This document shows positions 8,701 to 17,609 of a DNA stretch of 64,000 nt, piece by piece (the stretch's first letter is position 1; each line of letters opens with the position of its first letter). The DNA is from Saccharospirillaceae bacterium (GTDB lineage Bacteria > Pseudomonadota > Gammaproteobacteria > Pseudomonadales > Natronospirillaceae), in contig SKIB01000027.1 of NCBI GenBank assembly GCA_007116635.1, forward strand, positions 1 to 64,000, read 5' to 3'. The position numbers and the translations under genes are program-made. The notes below the pieces were generated by a model. It ran no database searches. It was not told where the DNA came from and saw only the letters and a program-made list of their open reading frames with translations.

Positions 8701-9812
8701 AAGCCTTGATCCCATTGACTGCTCTGTTCCAGTCGCCAAGGCCAGTCCTGCCAAAAGCCACTGCCCTCTAGGTTGAAGGACATTCTGAGTCGATCGTCCA
8801 GCCATAGCATGGCGGTAGTGTCGAGATCGCCATCAAACTCAGGTAACCAAAATGACAAGGGATACAGCGGCAGTCTCTTGGCTTGTAACCTCAGCAGAGG
8901 GATGGCACCCAGCTCCGCATGCAGGTCGAGCCATTGTTGATCCTTGTGTTTTAGCTCTAGGCTTAGTTGGTGCTCGGCAAATGGACTGAGATCAAATTGG
9001 CCATGGGCGAAGAGGTCCAGTTGTGGCAGTTTATCCGGCCAATTTTGATGCTCGAGTTGCAGTTGCCATTGCCATTCATAGGGGAGGATGTTTAGCTGTA
9101 GTTCCAGCTCAGAGGTGACAAGGTGCGGGGGTAGGTCCAATCTAAGTTGTTCTGTTTGCCATAACAGTTCTGTGGCGACTGACAGGCGCTGTTGATGGGC
9201 TTTGAGCCTAAGATCCAGCTGTTGCTCTTCTTGCCAGATTAATAATTGTGCGTCAAGGCCAGGTGAGTCAGGCTGCCAGCTCAGCTGAGTGGCTAGGCCT
9301 GCTCCTTGAATGTTATTCCATTGAATATCATGGATTTCAACCTGACCCTTTAGTTTAAGGCTTGGGCTGGGTAAGCTTGGAACTTGTTGCAATTGCTCTG
9401 TAATATCAACAGCTAAAGACTGCCAATAATCAGGCTGAGCTAGAACAAGCCAGTCAAATTCTGAGGGTGGTCTTGGTTCGCGTTCGTCATTAGTGAAACG
9501 CAAGCTGGCAATAGTTAATTGTCTTATCTCTACTAAACTGGGTTGCTGTCTGCGCCAGCTTAAACGGTAGTCAAGTCGAATCTGTTCAAGCTCAAGTTCA
9601 CCGATGCTAAGTCTATCGAGAGTCCAACGGCCAATACCATGACGAACCAATCCCTGGATTTCGATTTGTTGTTGGTTTGCTAGCTGAGTGATCAGCTGGC
9701 TTTGCCAAGCCTGGGGCTGTAACAGTTGCAGAATCAGGTAGACAACCACCAATAAGGTTGCAGAGACTAGTAGGGTCAATGATTGAATAAGGCTGAGCAG
9801 GGTGCGCATCAA
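5760..9812 (-). CDS. tamB: Translocation and assembly module subunit TamB
   Basis: A 1350-residue protein with one N-terminal membrane anchor (~5-30), a very long repetitive beta-rich region (beta-taco groove), and a C-terminal DUF490/TamB domain. Recognisable blocks near the end include GVVTAPNIQGEFNLIQGRYD, MPEDELLAQLVFGRSLEG and LMLGKYLTDQIFLEVGTG. TamB spans the periplasm from the inner membrane and works with TamA in outer membrane protein insertion and probably phospholipid transport. It overlaps tamA by 4 bases (ATGA, 9809-9812), so translation is coupled. Length is usual for the family (E. coli 1259). The middle is rich in Gln, Leu and Trp, typical of fast-diverging TamB. Confidence 0.95.
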   Translation of the reverse strand: MMRTLLSLIQSLTLLVSATLLVVVYLILQLLQPQAWQSQLITQLANQQQIEIQGLVRHGIGRWTLDRLSIGELELEQIRLDYRLSWRRQQPSLVEIRQLTIASLRFTNDEREPRPPSEFDWLVLAQPDYWQSLAVDITEQLQQVPSLPSPSLKLKGQVEIHDIQWNNIQGAGLATQLSWQPDSPGLDAQLLIWQEEQQLDLRLKAHQQRLSVATELLWQTEQLRLDLPPHLVTSELELQLNILPYEWQWQLQLEHQNWPDKLPQLDLFAHGQFDLSPFAEHQLSLELKHKDQQWLDLHAELGAIPLLRLQAKRLPLYPLSFWLPEFDGDLDTTAMLWLDDRLRMSFNLEGSGFWQDWPWRLEQSSQWDQGLTVDQLSLRLGDQRLQADAQLSKEQQLKANINIQQLTEQSLFWLNKQFLPAPLQQWLLQGQIALAGELTNPEWQTSLTAEIDPRGPWPIAANVQAKGDLTHSRIEDLTLISPDALKSELSGYLSWQEQQFDALGVIDLSNTELLKPWLSAYVDLDWLYAMALQLNSPRISAQGSFTDFILEADLNAKGTPAGESMHARFKGLSWQFPDFGWHLDDGELWSQENHIQAKGWFDLFAQTQLTGNVRLNDSQQIHRILNYYLDLDLPWPESVAWPNLEAELELREQLIHPVVEGQWQATTWIEEQEIQGSGHLLYQPLKLSSKGIHLSQLPGSIKAQGQLDFTQGTHDLVLELTDLDHQWLPPLLNELPLWQEELQQSSQQINGRISSEGTWLNPRVDIDLDSQLTWYQQPASVQLQVKGPWPYVEWPRVRIDFFDLGHAQSTGHYQANQDIDASWQARFNLEPILLLSQELGLVDWQGDLPFNGELHSQFELFGPANDRQIEGQQRLNMTLLNIGLTEPLPVHIRLDSNTNNSQWRSTLNLDLAERGQWQLQHRSPNNLEDLLELGHFHLQGESDLAAIYSLIGIDEQNFSGRVTGDLSLAGWRQPRLTGELQLVQGRYQNLRLGTKIDDLNLTMVAEGDRARIEQGRASDGAQGLIILTGNATWDEWQQLRSTVRLGLRDFSVVQRFDVEAMLQGDLDFNYSPTEASLNGNLQFGSLTIRLNQLAGINIPRLRFEMDDDQQQRTSWLDQVQLNLNLQANRRAFILGMGLEAELQGQIRIDGVVTAPNIQGEFNLIQGRYDLLTRVFRIEQGVIRLVQNEIFYNIRARHDRNDTQFFVNLEGEAERFDIELSSTPFMPEDELLAQLVFGRSLEGISTFQAVRLGLALNRLRTGGTDPLRATSDFFGIDTIDFDADEDDQISLMLGKYLTDQIFLEVGTGTGEQSGFSGRLRLDLNPQWRFEGYSTSGQRSSTGAELIWQRDF

Positions 9813-11530
9813 AAAGCCTGACCTACGTGCAAATAGAACTCAAAGCGGCTGTCTTTGCCATCTGGATGCTCAGTTAACGGGAAGGCAAGGTCTGCGCGGA
9901 TTGGAGCAAAGTCAGTATAAAATTGCATACCTAAACCAACGCCATGGTACCAGGGATCATTGCTGAAAATCAGTGGCTGCCTGCGCAGTTGGCTAGCATC
10001 CCAAAACAGGCTGTAGCCCCAAAGATCGGTCAGTTGATGACGCCACTCACTGCTAAAAGAGGTCTTGCTTAGGCCACCGATGTTCTGTACCAATATGCTT
10101 TGATAGGGGTATCCACGCAGGTCTTGAGTACCTCCCAGGTACAGTAGTTCATCAGCGAACAGAGTGTCAGTTAGCCAAGGCTGCACCCAGTCAATACGTA
10201 ACCTGCTGGCAAATACTGCATTTTCTACAGAGCGCACAGAATGAAAGTTGCTGCTGAACAGATGCAGATTGACCAGGCTGGGTTGTAATGCGTCGATGTC
10301 AAACACGGGTTCAATGCCAATGCTTTGGAGTTGGCCGCGAACCGGATTAAATCGATTGTTTCTACTATCGAACGTCATTTCAAGTGGTAATCTTAATTCG
10401 TTTCGAAATGGATCGATTTCATCTTGCAAATCATAGACTAAGCGATAACCGGCACCTAATCGGCCTCTTACCCTGGGGCTGAAGTTTTGAGTGAAACGAG
10501 CACCAAGCCCTAAGAATACGATATCAAAAAACTCTGTCTGATTGTGTTCTAGGTCAACAGATAGACTGAACTCAGAGTTAATAAACTGCAGGTCAGGCAG
10601 GCTAAGCTCATTGTTTAGCCTTTGTTGCTTTCTTGCCAATAGCAGTTCAGAAGTCAGCTTCTCTCCCTGCTGCCACAGGTTCCGATGCTCAAAGCCAAGG
10701 CGTCCGTAGGTGCCTAAATCGGTATTCCAGCCGAGGCCACTTTTGATGGTTCTATGTCTTCGCTCGGTGAATGTAAGGCTAAGGTTGACTCTGTCATCCT
10801 CTAGTTCCAATTCTTGTTGGATAACTGAGAACAAATCCGTATTGTACAGGCTCAGTATTTCACGATTGAGCTTAGACTGATTAAAGCAGGTTCCTGGTTG
10901 AAGGCGAATGCGATTGTTTAGCCAGGATGGATCTACGGAATCTAAGCCCTGCAGTTGAAGCTGGCCAACCCGTACTTGTTGTGAGTTAAGCAAGACAAAT
11001 GTTAGGTCCACCAGTTGGCTATCTGGCCGTTTTCGTGCTCGGTATTCAAGATCGCTCTGCCATAAGCAACTTGATTCTTCCAACTGCCTTTGAAGTAAGT
11101 TAGTACTGTCCAGAACTTTGCTTGCCTGTGCTTTGTCTCCGCTTGAGACCAAAACAATGTCTTTAGCATCATTAAGAATTTCAAGGTTTACAAATTCAAT
11201 TTGTCCTATTCGATAAGCTGGCCCCGGTCTAACAAGGTAAGTCAAACGATTGCCCTGTGGTTCAATTCGTGCATCAAGGTAGCCAAAGGATTCAAGACTA
11301 GCAAGTATCAGCTCTGTTTCTTCGACTTGTTGGCGAAAGCGGGTTTTATCAATGTTGAGCTGTCTTAGGTTGCGACGGTATTGCCTAAGACTATCGACTA
11401 TTTGGCGCTCAATGATAGCTTGGTTTTCGAGTTCGGATTGCCATAGTACCTGAGAAGCATGAAAACGGCTGGTATCTGCTGCTAGAGCTATATTAATGAA
11501 TATCAATATACTGAATAATAACCCTTTCAT
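9809..11530 (-). CDS. tamA: Translocation and assembly module TamA, outer membrane Omp85 protein
   Basis: A 573-residue protein, the length of E. coli TamA (577). A signal peptide (to about residue 17, IALAAD) is followed by three POTRA-like domains (~20-260) and a 16-strand Omp85 barrel. Barrel signatures include LGWNTDLGTYGRLGFEHRN, FDSRNNRFNPVRGQ, the lid-loop-type ELLYLGGTQDLRGYPYQS, and a C-terminal aromatic residue (HVGQAF). It sits in the outer membrane and pairs with TamB, encoded immediately downstream with a 4-base overlap. The gene is divergent from the M48 protease gene, leaving 140 bases for both promoters. Confidence 0.95.
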   Translation of the reverse strand: MKGLLFSILIFINIALAADTSRFHASQVLWQSELENQAIIERQIVDSLRQYRRNLRQLNIDKTRFRQQVEETELILASLESFGYLDARIEPQGNRLTYLVRPGPAYRIGQIEFVNLEILNDAKDIVLVSSGDKAQASKVLDSTNLLQRQLEESSCLWQSDLEYRARKRPDSQLVDLTFVLLNSQQVRVGQLQLQGLDSVDPSWLNNRIRLQPGTCFNQSKLNREILSLYNTDLFSVIQQELELEDDRVNLSLTFTERRHRTIKSGLGWNTDLGTYGRLGFEHRNLWQQGEKLTSELLLARKQQRLNNELSLPDLQFINSEFSLSVDLEHNQTEFFDIVFLGLGARFTQNFSPRVRGRLGAGYRLVYDLQDEIDPFRNELRLPLEMTFDSRNNRFNPVRGQLQSIGIEPVFDIDALQPSLVNLHLFSSNFHSVRSVENAVFASRLRIDWVQPWLTDTLFADELLYLGGTQDLRGYPYQSILVQNIGGLSKTSFSSEWRHQLTDLWGYSLFWDASQLRRQPLIFSNDPWYHGVGLGMQFYTDFAPIRADLAFPLTEHPDGKDSRFEFYLHVGQAF

Positions 11531-11610
11531 TGGTAGTCTAGCTTCATCGGTGTTCTTGGCTTTGAGGTATTTAGTTTAACCGAGGCTGAAACATAAAGCT
11601 TGTAAATTGC

Positions 11611-11638
11611 ATGACAGTTAGAGTTTGCTCATTATAAT
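11611..11638 (+). promoter_or_regulatory. Sigma-70-type promoter for the M48 protease gene
   Basis: A perfect -10 box TATAAT (11633-11638) lies 16 bases after ATGACA (11611-11616), which matches TTGACA at five of six positions. The predicted transcript would begin near 11645 and carry the GAGGTG ribosome-binding site directly before ATG 11671. Confidence 0.6.
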
Positions 11639-11670
11639 ACCCTGAAATTTAACAGCACATGAGGTGCAAA

Positions 11671-12507
11671 ATGAAAGCAACCTGGCTCCGAAGAAGTCAT
11701 TTGTTGTTGGTTAGTGCGCTGTTGACCACTTTCTTATTGGCCTGTGCCAGTAACCAGATAACAGGTCGTCGACAGTTAATTATCATTCCTGAGTCTGTGG
11801 CCATTAATCAATCAGCGCCTGCATTTCTGCAAATGATGGAGCCTGTTGCTGCAGAGGGGCGTTTGGATACGCCTGCAGAAATGGCCGCTCGAGTGAAACG
11901 TATCACAAGTCATTTGGTTGCCCAGGCAGTTGAGTTTCGTCCTGATACCAAAGACTGGCAATGGGAAATGCGTTTAATTGATGATAGACAGATGATTAAT
12001 GCCTTTGCGATGGCCGGTGGGCGAATGGCTGTTTACTCTGGCATCATTGTGCAACTGGAACTATCAGATGATGAATTGGCGCAAATTATCGGCCATGAGA
12101 TTGCTCACGCGTTATTGAATCATACTGCCGAACGTATGTCAGTTGCTTTAGCAACCAATGCCAGTGTTGGGGCATTGGGTATGATCTTTGAAGAACAGCC
12201 TTTGGCTGTCCAAGGAGCTAGCTTGGCGGCGCTGGCGGCAATTACCCTGCCCAATAGTCGTACCAGTGAAGCTGAGGCTGATGTGGTGGGCGTCGAGTTA
12301 GCTGCAAGGGCTGGCTATCATCCTGCTGCTGCCATCAGTCTGTGGCAAAAAATGGAGCAGGCCAGTGATAATCGGATGCCACAGTTTTTGAGTACCCACC
12401 CCTCACCTGCCAATCGACAGCAGGGTTTAGCTCAGTTGCAGCCACAAATGCTTCCGCTTTACGAGCAGGCTGTGACCCAGCCACGTGCTAGTTGGCCGGT
12501 ACGCTAG
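11671..12507 (+). CDS. M48-family zinc metalloprotease, lipoprotein (LoiP/YcaL-like)
   Basis: A 278-residue protein with a lipoprotein signal (TTFLLAC, Cys ~25). The zinc site is complete: GHEIAHALLNH (HExxH at ~142-146) and the third ligand in SEAEADVVGVELAARAGY. AMAGGRMAVYSG and the late FLSTHPSPANR are also typical of M48 envelope proteases. It probably degrades damaged outer membrane or periplasmic proteins while tethered by its lipid. I chose ATG 11671 because GAGGTG (11662-11667) is well placed for it; ATG 11659 would overlap that site. rlmJ follows one base after the stop. Confidence 0.92.
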   Translation: MKATWLRRSHLLLVSALLTTFLLACASNQITGRRQLIIIPESVAINQSAPAFLQMMEPVAAEGRLDTPAEMAARVKRITSHLVAQAVEFRPDTKDWQWEMRLIDDRQMINAFAMAGGRMAVYSGIIVQLELSDDELAQIIGHEIAHALLNHTAERMSVALATNASVGALGMIFEEQPLAVQGASLAALAAITLPNSRTSEAEADVVGVELAARAGYHPAAAISLWQKMEQASDNRMPQFLSTHPSPANRQQGLAQLQPQMLPLYEQAVTQPRASWPVR

Positions 12508-12508
12508 C

Positions 12509-13339
12509 ATGTTTGGTTATCGTCATGCCTTTCATGCTGGCAATCATGCAGATGTCATTAAGCACGGGGTTTATGCCTTTGTGCTTAATTACTTACAACA
12601 AAAGCCTGGAGCACTTGAGATCATTGATACCCACGCTGGTGCTGGTCTTTATGAGTTGGATTCTGCCCAGGCTCAGCAAACCCAAGAGTGGCGCCAAGGC
12701 ATTGGCACTCTGCCTTGGCCGGCGGAGCACTGGCCACAATTATTGCAGCCCTTGGCTGAGCTCTTGACTCATATAAATCCTGAGCAACTACTACGTTATC
12801 CAGGTTCGCCCTGGGTGGCCTTGCACTCCTTGCGGCCTCAGGATTCATTACTGCTGTGTGAGTGGCAACAGGCCGAGAGGCGCTTGTTGCAAGAGCAATG
12901 CGCCCATCCAGGGGTGCGTTCGGTACAGCAAGACGGTCTTGAGTTATTATCGGCTATTCATGCCAAAGATCGCGTACGTCAGTTACTCTTGGTTGACCCA
13001 AGCTATGAGCTAAAAACCGATTATCAACAATTGCCTCAAGCCTTGGCCAAGGCGGTCAAGCGCAGTAATACTGCGTGCATCATCATCTGGTATCCTGTGT
13101 TGAGCAATCGAGATTGTCGGCCCTTTGTAAAGGCTTTGGCTCAGGCAAGTGGTCATAATGCTAAAACCCTGCACTTGCAGCATTTACCTCAGCCCGGTGC
13201 TCAGGGGATGCAGGGATCAGGTTTGTGGGTTGTCAATCCGCCTTGGGTCTTGGCAGAGGCCATAGATCAGGCCATGCCTTGGTTGAATCAATGCATGGGG
13301 GCTGGTATTGGTAAGTGGTCGCTGGAAACAAGTCCCTAA
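12509..13339 (+). CDS. rlmJ: 23S rRNA (adenine(2030)-N6)-methyltransferase RlmJ
   Basis: A 276-residue SAM-dependent methyltransferase. The N-terminus MFGYRHAFHAGNHADVIKH is the RlmJ signature and fixes the start at ATG 12509. TGA-rich motif I appears as DTHAGAGLYEL, and the catalytic DPSYE motif as LLVDPSYELKTDY (NPPF/DPPY type, here Ser at the third position, usual wording in the family being DPPYE). GSGLWVVNPPW near the C-terminus is also typical. It methylates A2030 of 23S rRNA before ribosome assembly. The gene starts one base after the M48 protease stop and is followed by a strong terminator. Confidence 0.93.
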   Translation: MFGYRHAFHAGNHADVIKHGVYAFVLNYLQQKPGALEIIDTHAGAGLYELDSAQAQQTQEWRQGIGTLPWPAEHWPQLLQPLAELLTHINPEQLLRYPGSPWVALHSLRPQDSLLLCEWQQAERRLLQEQCAHPGVRSVQQDGLELLSAIHAKDRVRQLLLVDPSYELKTDYQQLPQALAKAVKRSNTACIIIWYPVLSNRDCRPFVKALAQASGHNAKTLHLQHLPQPGAQGMQGSGLWVVNPPWVLAEAIDQAMPWLNQCMGAGIGKWSLETSP

Positions 13340-13394
13340 CATCCCCGTAGGGCATGGGCTTTAAAGTAAATGCGCGCCAGTAGGCTTATCAGAT

Positions 13395-13425
13395 AAAAAT
13401 GCCAGTCGATTGACTGGCATTTTTT
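13395..13425. terminator. Bidirectional intrinsic terminator between rlmJ and glgP
   Basis: Arms ATGCCAGTC (13399-13407) and its partner ending GACTGGCAT (13412-13420) are flanked by A residues on the left and T residues on the right. The hairpin can therefore end transcription from both converging genes. Confidence 0.85.
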
Positions 13426-13460
13426 AGTAGGGCAGCTAGGATCAATGGCTGCATAGACCC

Positions 13461-15974
13461 TTAGTGCTTGGCAGTAACGGACTCCAGTTGCCAGATGCGC
13501 TCCACATAGTCAGAGATGGAGCGGTCAGAACTGAACTTGCCCATACGTGCCGTGTTGATGATGGCTTTCTTCACCCAGAGTTCTTGATCTTTATACCATT
13601 CATCGGCCTGTTGCTGCGCTTTGTAATAACCATCAAAATCCGCAAGAACCTTGTAAGGATCGCAGTGAATCAGGTTGTTACGCAGGTCATTCAATGCACC
13701 AGGGTTATCTGGCGTAAAGTAGGGGGTGTCGAGCCAATCAATGATGGACTTTAACTTGCTGTTTTGCTCATAGAGATTATAGGGCTGATAGCCATGGTTG
13801 TTGAGCTCTTTCACTTCGTCCACGGTTAGGCCAAAGATTAGGCAGTTTTCTGCACCTACTTCTTCAGCAATCTCGATGTTTGCGCCGTCCATGGTGCCAA
13901 TGGTGATGGCGCCATTGAGTGCTAACTTCATGTTGCCTGTACCCGAAGCTTCTTTACCAGCTGTGGATATTTGCTCAGACAGATCGGCGGCAGGTATCAT
14001 CTTTTCCGCAAGACTGACGCGGTAATTGGGCAGGAACACCACCTTCATTTTGTCACCCACTCGTGGGTCGTTGTTGATGATGTCGCCAACCTTGTTGATG
14101 GCGTAGATGATTTGCTTGGCCAGATGGTAGCCTGGCGCAGCCTTGGCACCAAAGAGATACACGCGCGGCACAAAGTCCTGCTTAGGGTTGGCCAGAATAT
14201 CTTGATAGCGAGCAAGAATGTTGAGCAGACTGAGGTGCTGGCGTTTGTATTCATGCAAGCGTTTGATTTGAATGTCAAACAGGGCGTCAGGGCTTACCTT
14301 AATGCCAGTCAGCTCTTGTATCTCTGTGGCTAACTTGACCTTATTGTTACGTTTGATACTGGCATATTCTTTACGGAACTCAGGGTTGTCGGCCTGCTTT
14401 TCCAGCTCTTTCAGTCGGTCCAGATCCACTTCCCAGCCTTCACCAATGTGCTTGGTAATCAAGGCGGCTAGCTCTGGGTTGCAGGACTTGAGCCAGCGCC
14501 TTGGTGTTACACCATTGGTCACATTGACAAATTTGTCATCTTCTAGAGCGACAAACTCTGGGAATAAGTCTTTGCGCACCAGGTCGGAGTGAACCTGGGC
14601 CACACCATTGACCTTAAAGCTGCCGATGACTGAAAGGTTGCCCATGCGCACGCGTTTGCCATGGCTTTCATCAATAATCGACAGCTTAGCAAGTTTGTCG
14701 GTATCACCTGGCCATTTGACAGCCACCTCGTTGAGCAAGAAGCGATGGTTGATTTCATAGATGATCTCCATGTGTCTTGGTAGTACACGACTCATGAGCT
14801 CGACCGACCAAGTTTCCAGCGCTTCTGGTAGCAGGGTGTGGTTAGTGTAGGCAAAGCAGGCCTTGCTGATACGCCAAGCCTTCTCCCAGCTGAAGCCCTC
14901 GACATCAATTAATATCCGCATTAACTCAGGAATGGCAATGGCCGGGTGTGTGTCATTCAATTGAATGACATTCTTCTTGGGCAACTGGTTTAGGTCGCTG
15001 TTGGTACGCTTGAAGCGGCGGAGAATATCGGCAATGGAACAAGCACAGAAAAAGTACTGCTGGATTAGGCGCAGTTCTTTGCCCTGCGGCGTTTCGTCAC
15101 TGGGATAGAGCACCTTAGAGATGGTCTCTGCTTCTAACTTCTCTTTATGAGAGTCCACATAGCCACCGTGGTTAAACACATCATAGTTGAAGTGATCTGA
15201 GGCACGAGATTCCCACAGTCTTAAGATGTTGGCGTTTTGGCCGCCATAGCCCACGATAGGAATGTCCCAAGGTACTCCCTTGATGATGCGGCCAGGGTGC
15301 CAGACTTTTTTACTATTGCCATGCATGTCATGGGTGGTCTCGACATAGCCAAAGAGTGAAACTTCTTGAATGGACTCTGGGCGGCAAATCTCCCAAGGGT
15401 TGCCAAATTCACGCCAGTCGTCCGGACGTTCTACCTGGGCACCATTGTGAAACTCTTGACGGAACAGGCCGTGCTCGTAATGAATGCCATAACCCACTGC
15501 TGGCATGTGCTTACTGGCGAGTGAGTCCAAAAAACAAGCGGCAAGTCGTCCAAGGCCACCATTACCCAAGGCCATATCGGGCTCTTGCTCAAGTAGGTCC
15601 GTTAGGTTCTGGCCTAATTCAGCCAAGCCTTTTTCAGCAACTGTGAATAAGTTGAGGTTATGTAAGTTATTAGATAGTAGTCTGCCCATCAGAAATTCAA
15701 GCGACAAATAGTTAACTGCTCGAGTATCCTGCATGGCATGTGTTTTGCGAGTGGCTGACACGCCAGCAAATACCATTTCGTTAACTGCGGCGCAGGTTGC
15801 TAGCCACCAAGCATGTTGGCTGGCTTTTTCTTCGTATGTACCCAGAGTTGAACGCAGGTGATGGATCACCATCTCTTTAAACTGCGCTGCGCTAAGTTGA
15901 TGTTGCGCATCTGCTTTATTGGCATTTTTCACCGTACTGGCTTTGCGAGCCTTGGTGCCTGTGGTATTGGTCAT
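13461..15974 (-). CDS. glgP: Glycogen/maltodextrin phosphorylase
   Basis: An 837-residue GT35 phosphorylase. Conserved blocks: NYLSLEFLMGRLLSNNL, the GNGGLGRLAACFLDS stretch, HPAIAIPELMRILID, DIQIKRLHEYKRQHL, and GTGNMKLALNGAITIGT, which carries the pyridoxal-phosphate Lys. It releases glucose-1-phosphate from alpha-1,4-glucans in the cytoplasm. I chose ATG 15974 because AAAGGGG lies 6 bases upstream; an upstream TTG (15995) would place that site inside the gene. The first ~25 residues are a Lys/Ala-rich extension (TGTKARKASTVKNANK). No other glycogen genes are in the window, so glgP and malP cannot be told apart by context. Confidence 0.93.
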   Translation of the reverse strand: MTNTTGTKARKASTVKNANKADAQHQLSAAQFKEMVIHHLRSTLGTYEEKASQHAWWLATCAAVNEMVFAGVSATRKTHAMQDTRAVNYLSLEFLMGRLLSNNLHNLNLFTVAEKGLAELGQNLTDLLEQEPDMALGNGGLGRLAACFLDSLASKHMPAVGYGIHYEHGLFRQEFHNGAQVERPDDWREFGNPWEICRPESIQEVSLFGYVETTHDMHGNSKKVWHPGRIIKGVPWDIPIVGYGGQNANILRLWESRASDHFNYDVFNHGGYVDSHKEKLEAETISKVLYPSDETPQGKELRLIQQYFFCACSIADILRRFKRTNSDLNQLPKKNVIQLNDTHPAIAIPELMRILIDVEGFSWEKAWRISKACFAYTNHTLLPEALETWSVELMSRVLPRHMEIIYEINHRFLLNEVAVKWPGDTDKLAKLSIIDESHGKRVRMGNLSVIGSFKVNGVAQVHSDLVRKDLFPEFVALEDDKFVNVTNGVTPRRWLKSCNPELAALITKHIGEGWEVDLDRLKELEKQADNPEFRKEYASIKRNNKVKLATEIQELTGIKVSPDALFDIQIKRLHEYKRQHLSLLNILARYQDILANPKQDFVPRVYLFGAKAAPGYHLAKQIIYAINKVGDIINNDPRVGDKMKVVFLPNYRVSLAEKMIPAADLSEQISTAGKEASGTGNMKLALNGAITIGTMDGANIEIAEEVGAENCLIFGLTVDEVKELNNHGYQPYNLYEQNSKLKSIIDWLDTPYFTPDNPGALNDLRNNLIHCDPYKVLADFDGYYKAQQQADEWYKDQELWVKKAIINTARMGKFSSDRSISDYVERIWQLESVTAKH

Positions 15975-16095
15975 GAGTATCCCCTTTGGAAGCAAGGTTT
16001 CAATGAGTTATTGTATTGCTACCCTCTATGGGCTGTAGCAAAGAACCCAGCAAGTATAGAATGTAATTGTGACATAATTCAAAAAAAAGCGTGAA

Positions 16096-17496
16096 TCAGT
16101 CGATTGCGCACTGGTAATTTAAATCTTGCTTGATCAGGATCAGACTTTTGCTGGTTAACTTTAGTTCTGTTGTTGCTTGCCACCGGCCGATGGTTTGAAA
16201 GTCCCGATCAACGGCCTGCCACTGACTGCCAGTTGGTAGTACCAATCTTTGTTCCTTAGGCCCAAGGTTAATGGCAAGGCTAAGGCTGTGTGCTCTTGGT
16301 TCAGAGTGGCAATAGCTGAAGAGCCACAGCTGTTGCTCCTGTTGGCCATTAAGCACCCAAGGGCTGGCGACTTGCTGCCACAGCAGTGTGGCGTGCCAGT
16401 CGGCCTTGGGTTGCCAGTCCTGATCCAGTAGTCCGTAGCTCGCCCCCTTTAGGGTTTGGCGATACAGCCGGTGCTGACTTTGGCTGGCCAGTGCCAACTG
16501 AGTTAGCCACCACAGTCCTTGTTCGTAGCTGCCGTCTAACCCAGGATCGCCGCCACATTGGGCTGGGCCGATTTCTGTGAGCCATTGTCTGCTGGTGTCG
16601 GGCAGGCTGCTCTGTTGCCTGTGCCACTGTTGCCAGTTGATGTTCGACAGCAAGTATTGGGCGCTGCTGGCCTGACTGCGTAAGCCGCATCGGAAGGACT
16701 GACTTGGGTAATAGTGCCAGCTAATGTCCTTGGTGGTGCTCTGCTGCTGGAAGCCTGGGGTGCTGCCTGCCCATTGCCAGTTGACCTCGCCAATCCAAGG
16801 CCAAAAGGCCGAACCCTTGGCCAGTAGTTTGCCCTCAATTTGATGCTGGCTTAGGCTATCGGTGGTCTGTTGCCAATGAGCTAGGTATTGGCTGGCATTG
16901 AGTTGATGTTGCGGGCCAAAAAAGAAAAAGTGACCATTGGCTTCGTTGCCCAATTCAAAGTGCAGTTGGTTTTGCGTGAAGTTCGGGCTCCATTGCATCA
17001 ACAAGGCAATTAGATCCTTGGCTAGCCAAGGGCTTTGGCGGTGCATGGGGCCTAGTCCAAGATTAAATAGCAGATCACCCTGGGCGCTTTGGCTAAGTAG
17101 CACCAGTTGTTGCCAGTCTTGCTCGGTTAGCTGACTGTTAAACCCCTCTGGTTTGGCATTGTTCCCAAGATACAGGCGATCAGCCTCTGTACCCCCTAGT
17201 CGGATGTGCACTGGTGCCAAGGCTGCTAAGGCTTGGCGTAAGTTAGCATCATCAAGCCTCAATAAGGCGGGCTGTACGGCCTCGCCCACGGCAGATTCTT
17301 GCCACCAATAGCCGCCCGTCACCAAACTGGTGTCAATGGAAATGCCTAAAAATGGCCAATCCGTTTGATGAATGATCCCCTTGGGTGCCAGCAGTTCGAT
17401 TGCTTTGCCAGATGGCCATATTGTCTGGGCAGAGGCTAACATAAGAGCTAATATAAGCGTCAGGAAGGGCAAGCAATAAAAATGAGTTCTAAGCAT
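16096..17496 (-). CDS. Secreted GH79 heparanase-like glycoside hydrolase
   Basis: A 466-residue protein with a signal peptide (~1-24, LASAQT). It resembles the heparanase branch of family GH79: HIRLGGTEADRLYL early, HFELGNEANGHFF with the likely acid/base Glu185 after Asn, SWHYYPSQS, WLTEIGPAQCGG with the likely nucleophile Glu308, then a TIM-barrel end (LYRQTLKGASYGLLDQDW) and a C-terminal beta-sandwich. The two Glu are 123 residues apart, close to the 118 of human heparanase (Glu225, Glu343). It would cleave uronic-acid-containing polysaccharides outside the cell. It stands alone, head-to-tail with glgP; no transporter or lyase genes are nearby. Substrate unproven. Confidence 0.8.
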   Translation of the reverse strand: MLRTHFYCLPFLTLILALMLASAQTIWPSGKAIELLAPKGIIHQTDWPFLGISIDTSLVTGGYWWQESAVGEAVQPALLRLDDANLRQALAALAPVHIRLGGTEADRLYLGNNAKPEGFNSQLTEQDWQQLVLLSQSAQGDLLFNLGLGPMHRQSPWLAKDLIALLMQWSPNFTQNQLHFELGNEANGHFFFFGPQHQLNASQYLAHWQQTTDSLSQHQIEGKLLAKGSAFWPWIGEVNWQWAGSTPGFQQQSTTKDISWHYYPSQSFRCGLRSQASSAQYLLSNINWQQWHRQQSSLPDTSRQWLTEIGPAQCGGDPGLDGSYEQGLWWLTQLALASQSQHRLYRQTLKGASYGLLDQDWQPKADWHATLLWQQVASPWVLNGQQEQQLWLFSYCHSEPRAHSLSLAINLGPKEQRLVLPTGSQWQAVDRDFQTIGRWQATTELKLTSKSLILIKQDLNYQCAID

Positions 17497-17609
17497 CTAA
17501 ATGTTTTAGTCAGGGTTTGAATTTAGTTACTATAGTCCATACTAGATGACAAATTGATCACAAAGCACCAAGACGGTTTTCTTGGTCGTTGCTGTTAAGG
17601 AGCACCCCT

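Noticed and set aside
17567-17586. Hairpin ACCAAGA/TCTTGGT before the methylthioinosine phosphorylase gene, considered as a terminator or riboswitch
   Set aside because: It has no T run after it on the plus strand, nothing ends upstream on that strand, and it is too small for a known riboswitch. It may be a minor leader structure.
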